Origin: Lithobates sylvaticus
Taxonomy: Eukaryota; Chordata; Amphibia; Anura; Ranidae
NCBI GenBank assembly: GCA_028564925.1
Contig: CM053028.1
Location: forward strand, 363,621,302-363,685,301
DNA: 64,000 nucleotides
Reading direction: 5' to 3'
Position numbers and translations under genes: made by a program. The notes under the pieces were generated by a model. That model was not told where the DNA came from. It ran no database searches and saw only the letters and a list, made by a program, of their open reading frames with translations. This document shows positions 57,183 through 64,000 of the stretch, in pieces (positions within the stretch are counted from its first letter, which is position 1; every line of letters begins with the position of its first letter).

Positions 57183-57499
57183 GGCACACCAAAAGTTAGC
57201 TTGAAGCATTACAATGCATAACAAAAGCTACAAAAACACCTTGAAAAATGCATGCTTATGCGACAGCACTGATTCTAGTCACTTTCTGATAAATGTGGTG
57301 TTGCTTGTAGGCTTTTGGTATGCTTCTTTCCACCTGAGGAAAATGGTTTTGCTTGATTACAAGCCACTAAAATTTTGATTACTGTACATTTGTGTACACG
57401 CTCTCTATCGGTTCCTGGACGCAATTCGGAGAACTCACGTCATAAATCGGCCCAAGGGCTGAACTATGCCCAGGACTGGTTAAAAGTGCTAGTGTGAGT

Positions 57500-57930
57500 G
57501 CACCCTTAAAGGGATTTGTAAAGTCTCGCTTTAAAAAAAGTTATACTTGCCTACCCTGTTGCATTGGATATGCACAGAGCAGCCCGGATCCTCCTCTTCT
57601 CGGAGTCCCTCTTCTGTGCTCCTGGCCCCTCCCTCCTGATGAGTACCCCCTCAGCTAGCTGCTCTCTATGGGGGCACCTGAGCCGAGGCAAAGCTTCATC
57701 CATTCAGACCCGGAGCCCCGCCCCCTCTCTCCCCTGATCGGGGGCCAATGGTGCGGCGGCTGTGCCTCTTCCAATTAGGAGGAGAGTCCCAGATGGTCGA
57801 GAGACTCATGGACATTGCTGGAGAGAGAAGGGCTCAGGTAAGTATTAGGGGGTGCTGGGGGGCCTGCTACACACAGGTTTTATAGAACGCATTAAGATGT
57901 AAAAGTTTTTTTTCTTTTACAACTTGTTTA
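57500..57930. repeat. TTAA-family MITE
   Basis: GGGATTTGTAAAGTCTCGCTTT on the left, and TGTAAAAG-TTTTTTTTC-TTTTACAAC on the right. The inner GC-rich part (CTGTGCTCCTGGCCCCTCCC) reappears at 60950-61010 and is related to 4.6 kb. The stretch 57931-58775 that follows has no assigned feature. Confidence 0.5.
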
Positions 57931-58775
57931 AATTGGTAGTAAACTGTACTTTTATCTCATTTTCCTTTTTTTTATAGTAAAGCTTACCTGTAGGTAAATT
58001 GAATATCTCCTAAATGTGCACCGTTTGAGACATTCTAGTGAGCAGCAGCCAGTGGAGCTCTGTGCCGCTGCCAAGACTCCCGCACAAGTTTACTACCGCT
58101 TTAAACATTTCAGTTGTAAGGTAACAAGGCTGACAGTCACTGTCTTGGATAATATGTGATACTCTCTCTTCCTAACCTGCCATACAACCTTCCAAATGGA
58201 AATCCTCTTTCAGGTGCGAAGGGTAAAAAGACAACTTGTACATAAAATTTATTTGAACTGCTCATGTATAGCTAGTAGTAGCCAGTTACATTCAGATAAA
58301 ATTGCACTGTAATATCCAAAACTTTTTGTAATTTCTCAAAGCCGCTTCTGCAAGTTCTGAGTGTCAGGATGGTACCTCAGCATTTATGTCCACATGGGTA
58401 TTATAGACACTATGCTCACACAACATTAAGGGGAGATGTGCCCATGTATGTGTCTACCGGTGCTTCAGATTCTAGGGAGAAAATGGTTAATAACTCTCCT
58501 ACTTCCCCCACCACAACCTCCTCCTCCTGCTGTTGAAGCCCAGCCCACTTGCTGAGAGCTTATATGGCATAATTGGATGTGTGTGGAAAGCATGGACACA
58601 CACACTTTTTTTTTTTTTTTTTTTTCTACAAATACGAGAGAAAATATAGTGAACCTCTTTTATAGTACATATAGAATGTTTAAAAAACAAAGTAGCAGAG
58701 CAGGTAGACTTTTACTGGCATAAGCAGAGGCTGCAAAAATAAAATAAAAAGCTTATTGCTGTACATTTCAATGTG

Positions 58776-58890
58776 TTAAAGGGGTTGTAAACCCCTGTGG
58801 TTTTTCACCTCAATGCATTCTATGCATTGAGGTGAAAAACCTCTTGCAGTGCACCAGCCCCCCAGTGCCCCCGTTTTACTTACCTCAACC
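58776..58890. repeat. TTAA MITE end with strong hairpin
   Basis: TTAAAGGGGTTGTAAACCCC starts it. GTTTTTCACCTCAATGCA and TGCATTGAGGTGAAAAAC form a perfect 18-bp stem at 58799-58842. The rest of the element is truncated. Confidence 0.6.
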
Positions 58891-59496
58891 CTCTTTCTCA
58901 CAAGTACTCGGGCAAACTCTGTGGCTGCCATCATTGGTATATCTGGTATGATTATCTTTGCAGCTTCGGTATATTACTGGATGACTAAATTGCAGTCACC
59001 CTTTTAAGTTGAGGATAAGAATATCGGGCATTGCTAACTTTTATCCTTAAAGTGTTACTAAACCCACAACAGTAAAATCAGTTTGGCTATACAGTAAAGC
59101 ATGCTTGTTATACTTACTGTGGAACCTAAGGGGTTAATCCTCTGCATTGTGTAAATAGGCTGTTTGATCCTGTCTTATCTGATCCTTCCCTTTCATAGTC
59201 CCCTAAGCATTGCCTGATGGTATAGAGCTTGGGGACAAGCTGCACATGCTCAGTTTGGTGTGTTTTGCTAGAGAGGGTTTTTTTTCCTCTTGGGATGGTG
59301 CATGCAATCAGCACTGGGCCAATTAGCACTGTCCAGACAGAGGGTCAGGGGTCCTGCAGTCTCATAGGACAGCCAGAGTAGAATGAAAACTCACCCTACA
59401 AGCTTTTAACCAGACACTGATAGAAGTCACAAGATTGTTATATACTGTTGAGAGAAAGCATTTAGCAGTTTAAATTTAGTAAAGTAATTGCATTTC

Positions 59497-60820
59497 ACAA
59501 AAAACACTTCACTGCCTCACCCCTTCTATGCGCACCACTATGAGGGCGTGGAAGGTGGGAGAGGCGCTGAGGGCATCCCTGCCGAACTCCTGGTCTCCTC
59601 ACACCCCCCTGTGGCTGAATCATAACCTATCACAGTTTAATACCATCCTGGATCCACAGGGCTGGGCCAAATACAAGATGCTCACTCCCTTTCATGTATT
59701 GCGTACCAAATTTAATGTACCTGCGCGGACCCATTTCAGGTATCTTCAAATCGCACACGCTTACAGGTTTCAGTTCTTGGGTCAACCGATCCTACTGGAA
59801 TATTTGGAGCTCAAAGCCACCCTTCGGGTGAAAGATTTGGAGAAACCTACGTCTCAGCTTTACGGGTCCCTGCTGGTTGCTGCCATCCCAGAGCTGTCCT
59901 CCCTCCGCAGGAAATGGGTGGGGGACATACCGGAGCTGGATGACGATGATTGGAGGGAGATTTGGGATTTTCCATTCTCCCCTCTGGTCTCAGCCAGGGA
60001 CAAACTGGTCCAATACAAAATTATACACAGAGCTCACTACACACCCCACAGACTGCACCAGATGTCGCCGGCACTTTCCCCGGCGTGCTGGCATTGCTCC
60101 TATCAACCAGGGGAGTTCTTTCACATTTTCTGGGCTTGCCCAGCAATTGCACATTATTGGAAGGAAGTTCTTCATGTGATAGTTAAGATTACCAAGACTA
60201 ATGTTCCATACGATCCTAAATACTGTCTGCTGGGGCTGGTGGAGCAAATGTCAATCCTCAGAGCTAGGAAAATACTTATATCCCTATTGTTGTTGTACTA
60301 TGCACGTAAAGCCATTACAATGAACTGGAAACAATCATCTCCCCCTTCACTAGGTTTTTCCAGAACCTGACAGAATGCCAGTTTACCCCTGTATAAAGCC
60401 ACCTACTCGGGCAGGGGTTGCCCACAAAAATTTGAAAAGGTGTGGACCTGTTGGTTAGATGACACTACTACGGCAACTGATGCAGTATCTAACCCCTAGA
60501 TTAACGTCATGGTTATAGTATGATAGTAGATTGACCCAAGAACTCTCATGTCAAATTTATCCTGTCAATACAATATTGAGCCCAGAACCTCCTGAACTAA
60601 ACCTCTCCCCACATTGGGGTATAGATAAGTAAGGTTGTATTATTGTTGATCTGCCCTGTTGCTGCTTCAGAGGCAGAATGTTTAGGGTATATGGTGTGCA
60701 CTGATGTGGTCCGTTGCCATATTGGAAGTTTTGTCCCTGTGTGGGTAATGTTTGGCCCCTGCATGGGCAATTTTGTATGCGAATGAAAAATTTAATAAAG
60801 ATTTTGCAAAAAAAAAAAAT
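59497..60820 (+). mobile_element. 5'-truncated L1-like LINE with target duplication
   Basis: The sequence ends AATAAAGATTTTGC plus an A-run of about 12 at 60820. The 10-mer ATTGCATTTC stands before (59487-59496) and after (60821-60830), a target-site duplication. Only the last 1.3 kb of the element is present, typical of L1 retrotransposition by target-primed reverse transcription. Confidence 0.85.
59528..60370 (+). CDS. L1 ORF2 C-terminal fragment
   Basis: A 280-codon open frame from the region downstream of the reverse transcriptase. A C-terminal cysteine-histidine knuckle, CWHCSYQPGEFFHIFWACP, has C187, C190, H199 and C204 in the L1/Tx1 pattern, and is followed by HYWKEVLHVI. The frame stops after SSPPSLGFSRT. 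The family's next motif (LYKATYSGRGCPQKFEKVW) continues in another frame to about 60480, so one frameshift near the end is likely. The first Met is only where the truncation begins. It encodes no active enzyme alone. Confidence 0.8.
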   Translation: MRTTMRAWKVGEALRASLPNSWSPHTPLWLNHNLSQFNTILDPQGWAKYKMLTPFHVLRTKFNVPARTHFRYLQIAHAYRFQFLGQPILLEYLELKATLRVKDLEKPTSQLYGSLLVAAIPELSSLRRKWVGDIPELDDDDWREIWDFPFSPLVSARDKLVQYKIIHRAHYTPHRLHQMSPALSPACWHCSYQPGEFFHIFWACPAIAHYWKEVLHVIVKITKTNVPYDPKYCLLGLVEQMSILRARKILISLLLLYYARKAITMNWKQSSPPSLGFSRT

Positions 60821-61062
60821 ATTGCATTTCCATGTTCTGTGTACTGTGGGAGACCAGATATAGTGAATGCAGCGTCCTGGGTTTAGTTTTTGTTAAAAAT
60901 GACAAACATGTTATACTTGCTCTGTACAGTATTTTTGTACAGAGCAGCCCACATCCTCCTCTTCTCTGGTCCCTCTTCGGTGCTCCTGGCCCCTCCCTCC
61001 ATTTAAGTGCCCCCACAGCAAGCAGCTTGCATTTTTTCTTTTCTTTCTGAGTTTACCAACCA

Positions 61063-61363
61063 CTTTAGACCCCTTTTCACACATACGGACCGTTCGTCTG
61101 TTTTTTATCCATCCGTTGACAGAAACGCATATCAATGCATTCCTATGGAAAAATGGATGAGCGGCTATTTGCATCAGTTTTGATGCAGACTCGAGTATAA
61201 GCCTAGGGTGAGAAATGCGCAGCTACTGTAAGTGGAAAAGAGGGTCAATGATGCCCATGCATCTCAGGGTCACTTAGTGCTAGGAAAAATGGATGAGCGT
61301 CTATTTGCATCAGTTTTGATGTGACTGAATTGATTAGGTCTGTATGTGTGAAAGGGGCCTATG
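61063..61363. repeat. Hairpin MITE with a duplicated 36-bp segment
   Basis: GACCCCTTTTCACACATACG and CTGTATGTGTGAAAGGGGCC are inverted ends. GGAAAAATGGATGAGCGGCT with CAGTTTTGATG occurs twice (about 61148 and 61285), one base different. Confidence 0.6.
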
Positions 61364-61400
61364 TACATCCTGATTCTGAATGTTCTACATTGTGAGACAT

Positions 61401-61654
61401 TGGGGTTAATTTACTAAAAGGCAAATCCACTTTGCACTTGCAGTGCACTTGGAAGTGCAGTCACTGTAGATCTGAGAAGGATGTGTAAGGGAAAAAAAAT
61501 AACAGCATTTTAGCTTGCACATGATTGGATGATAAAATCAGCAGAGCTTCCCCTCATTTCAGATCTTCCACTCAGATCTACAGCCACTGCATTTCCAAGT
61601 GCACTTGCAGTGCACTTGTATTGCAAAGTGGATTTGCCTTTAGTAAATAACCCC
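61401..61654. repeat. Palindromic MITE (AAGGCAAATCCACTTTGCA)
   Basis: GGGGTTAATTTACTAAAAGG at the left and, reversed, GGGGGTTATTTACTAAAGGC at the right. Arms of about 100 bases include AAGTGCACTTGCAGTGCACT on both sides. A clear foldback, non-coding. Confidence 0.75.
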
Positions 61655-62331
61655 CACTGCACTTGTACATTGTACTAAAATGAAGCTTGCAGCCAGTCAT
61701 TTGAGACTCTGGAGCCAACAGAGCACTATTGGGTCCTTTTCAGTTTTTCATCAGTCCAGTCACATTTTTTCAAAGAAAAAACAGATCAGTTTCAGGCTGG
61801 ATATAAATCAATGATTTAAAAAAAATATATAAAAACAGATAATTTTTTTTTTTTTTTTTAATTTAAATCGATTTTTTTTTTTTTTTTAGGTTTTTATCAT
61901 TTTTTTTTTTTTTTTTATAATTTTATTTTAATAAAATGCATGTGGAGTAAAAATCTATCTAAAGATAGTTTTCTATTTAAGATACCTTATTAATTTAGTT
62001 TATTCAGCATGAAATGGAGCTTAGTTTTGTAGCATGAAACTGTATATTCTTCAATATTAATTTTCGGTAAACTCATTCAATGAATCCAAGTTCTGCAAGC
62101 TGTGATAACATGCACTGCATTGACGCATTAACACAATATCACAGTAACCGTAAGATAAACCAAAGTTCAGGAATATTCCTTTATCCCATTGTTTTGCATG
62201 TACACTACAAACCGTATGATTGAATCAGTTCTGATATCGCTGTTTTACTAACCAGACAGCTTATTAGTCTAAATAGGAAACCTTCATTTTCTTTGCAAAT
62301 ATTAAAGATTCTAACTACCAGCAAGAATAAT
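61655..62331. other. A/T-rich sequence with long T tracts
   Basis: Runs of T at 61839-61858, 61873-61887 and 61903-61917. No gene or clear element. Confidence 0.5.
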
Positions 62332-62704
62332 ACTGGCCATACACTATACAAAAAATCGTCCGAAATTTGGTCATTTAGACAGTTTGTGAGTTTTTCGGGC
62401 AGTTAATGGGCACACAATCGATAATCTTTGGAATGTTTTTAAGCCGAAAAAACGTAGTTTGGAAATTTTCTGCGGAATGAACGATAAATTGAAAGGTTAA
62501 TGTGTTTTCCATCTGAACTGTCTGCACTAGGTATATGTAAAAAAGAAGAAGAAAAAATTTTACAAAAAAAATGCATTCATTTATGTCCACTGAACGATTT
62601 ATCGGTCATTACATGATGGCACTATCGTTTGCGCTCACGGCCGAATTTTTCTTTTTTTCGAAAATGGGTTCAGCTGATTTTTCGTATAGTGTATGGCCAG
62701 CATA
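62332..62704. repeat. MITE with CTGGCCATACACTATAC termini
   Basis: TACTGGCCATACACTATACA at the left and TATAGTGTATGGCCAGCAT at the right are inverted repeats of more than 25 bases. A related half-end, GTATAGTGTATGACCAG, lies at 62855. Non-coding. 62705-63227 otherwise holds nothing firm. Confidence 0.7.
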
Positions 62705-63227
62705 AGTCCTCAAATTTAAAGCGCACCTGTCATTTCAGATCAGTCATAGCAGCGCCTGTTAGTGGGCATCCACTCACCTGCTGTGCCACAGCATCACCAG
62801 CTGTCCCATTTAAAGTGAATGGGACTGTCGGTGAGTCAACATTTTGTATAGTGTATGACCAGGATAACTTTACTGTTTAGTTTTTTTTTAATTCATGGAA
62901 GTGTATTTTTTCCCAAAAAATTGCGTTTGAATGACCCATCACTAAATTTAAAGGGTCGGGGTCACCCAGTGACATCACCTGATGACCCCGCTACTTTAAT
63001 TTAGTAGTGGGTTCAAATGACAGCTCGTTCTCGGCACTATTAAGTACAGTATAACCTTGATTTGAGAGTAAGGCTCCCTGCACACTGGGCTTAAAAAAAG
63101 TCTCATCTTGGGAGTAAAAAACACTCGGAGCATTTTTTGTACAAAGTTTAGATGAGGCGCCTCTAAGTGTAGCAATATGGTTACATTTAATGAAGGTACA
63201 GCATTTAGTAACTCGCATGGTTGATGA

Positions 63228-63310
63228 TTAACCGCTTCCCGACCGCCTCACGCAGATCTACTGCGGCAGAAGGGCACGTAAAGGCAGAATTGCGTACCTG
63301 TACGTTGGAA
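63228..63310. mobile_element. piggyBac right-end fragment
   Basis: TTAACCGCTTCCCGACCGCC, then GCGGCAGAAGGGCACG and GCGTACCTGTACG, match the right end (reversed) of the 7.4-kb element. It breaks off after about 80 bases. Confidence 0.7.
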
Positions 63311-63632
63311 GTAGGGAAATATTGCGCTGAGTTTGGATGGTTTATAATGGAGCTGCAAACATGACCGATAGACTAACGGGAAACAAGTTTGGAAAAAGTA
63401 TATATGTTGCGCTCAGAGGTATACGTGTATGATCACTCTTACGTGATGTTATTATACGTATAGTATACAGATATATATATTAAAATTGGATAAAATTGTA
63501 TATAAAATCTTGTATAATATATTACAGAAAGACCAGAAATAAAAACTGAATAAAAGATTGTGAATAAATGCTGTGAAAGTGATCTTGTGACAGATAAAAA
63601 TCAATATAGTTCAAATGCTTGGTGAGTAAAAA

Positions 63633-63708
63633 TTGTTGATATAGTGAAATATAAAACATAAAACCATAAATTGTTGATATAGTGAAATATAAAACATAAA
63701 ACCATAAA
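63633..63708. repeat. Perfect 38-bp tandem duplication
   Basis: The unit beginning TTGTTGATATAGTGAAATAT occurs twice with no change. The rest of 63311-64000 is AT-rich, with ATATAGT/CAATATA motifs typical of a dispersed repeat, and no gene. Confidence 0.85.
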
Positions 63709-64000
63709 ATAGATAGCAAGTAAATATAAAGTGCAAGGGGTCACAGAACTGTATATATTCGTTTATACAGTGGTGTAGTCCAGTGGGTGACACAATATAG
63801 TCCAGTGAATGGCACAATATATGTGAAATGGCCGTAGATGGTGAATATTCCTAGGTGGGGGTGATAGTGATCCTGTATACTCGGCATCTCGCATGGTATT
63901 GCGGTCGTCAAAATCTCCAATGGTGGTCGGTCATGTTTTGAGAAAAGAGAACTCGCATGGTGTGATACCGTAAAAGATACTTTTTAATGTAGTAAAAACA

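Larger units (their letters stand above)
59047..60890. mobile_element. TTAA MITE split by an L1 insertion
   Basis: The left end is TTAAAGTGTTACTAAACCC (59047). After the L1 the text resumes and ends CAGCGTCCTGGGTTTAGT near 60885, the expected complement. Without the L1 it would be about 0.5 kb. Confidence 0.6.

Overview
The window reads as intronic and intergenic DNA from a large, transposon-rich vertebrate genome. The repeat spectrum points to a frog, most likely a ranid: TTAA-flanked piggyBac-like elements ending in CCACTT, hairpin elements beginning GGCCCCTTTCACAC, frog-type Tc1 copies, and long GA/CT and TG tracts. The species call comes from remembered familiarity with these repeat families, not from a search. 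I recognise no complete host gene.

Host coding signal is sparse and on the + strand. A 168-bp exon with clean splice sites lies at 9671-9838. A weaker 78-bp exon candidate lies at 15711-15788. A good first coding exon (78 codons, then a GT donor) lies at 43765-43998, inside a stretch unusually poor in repeats (about 43.0-46.3 kb). Together they suggest one + strand gene with long introns and perhaps an alternative internal promoter at 43.7 kb. I could not name the gene.

Layout. 1-1.5 kb is part of a long foldback (palindromic) element. 1.7-9.6 kb holds a Tc1 remnant, a TTAA-flanked piggyBac-like element, a hAT MITE with a perfect 8-bp target duplication, and other MITEs. 9.7-17.5 kb holds the exon, MITEs, and a 1.3-kb hAT-type element with 8-bp target duplications at the possible second exon. 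17.8-20.4 kb has two decayed Tc1 elements. 20.6-31.1 kb is one Tc1/mariner element split by at least four later insertions, the largest being a 7.4-kb piggyBac element with a long transposase ORF. 31.2-34.9 kb has nested TTAA elements and a very young 70-bp-arm palindrome. 35-42.5 kb has LINE debris, a DIRS-like fossil, Harbinger-type hairpins and a TTAA MITE. 43-50 kb has the candidate first exon, quiet intron, an L1 scrap and two Tc1 copies. 51.3-55.2 kb is a second, larger foldback element with two insertions and a mirror-symmetric promoter-like core. 55.4-64 kb has a pure (CT)70 tract, more TTAA and hairpin MITEs, and a 5'-truncated L1 with target duplications nested in an older MITE.

The most interesting items are two. 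First, the 7.4-kb piggyBac element has nearly intact coding capacity, and its two ends are shared with short derivatives in the same window. Second, the foldback elements carry GC-box, CRE-like and TATA-like motifs mirrored about their centre, and in the 52-53 kb copy both arms keep the same 39-codon charged ORF followed by AATAAA.
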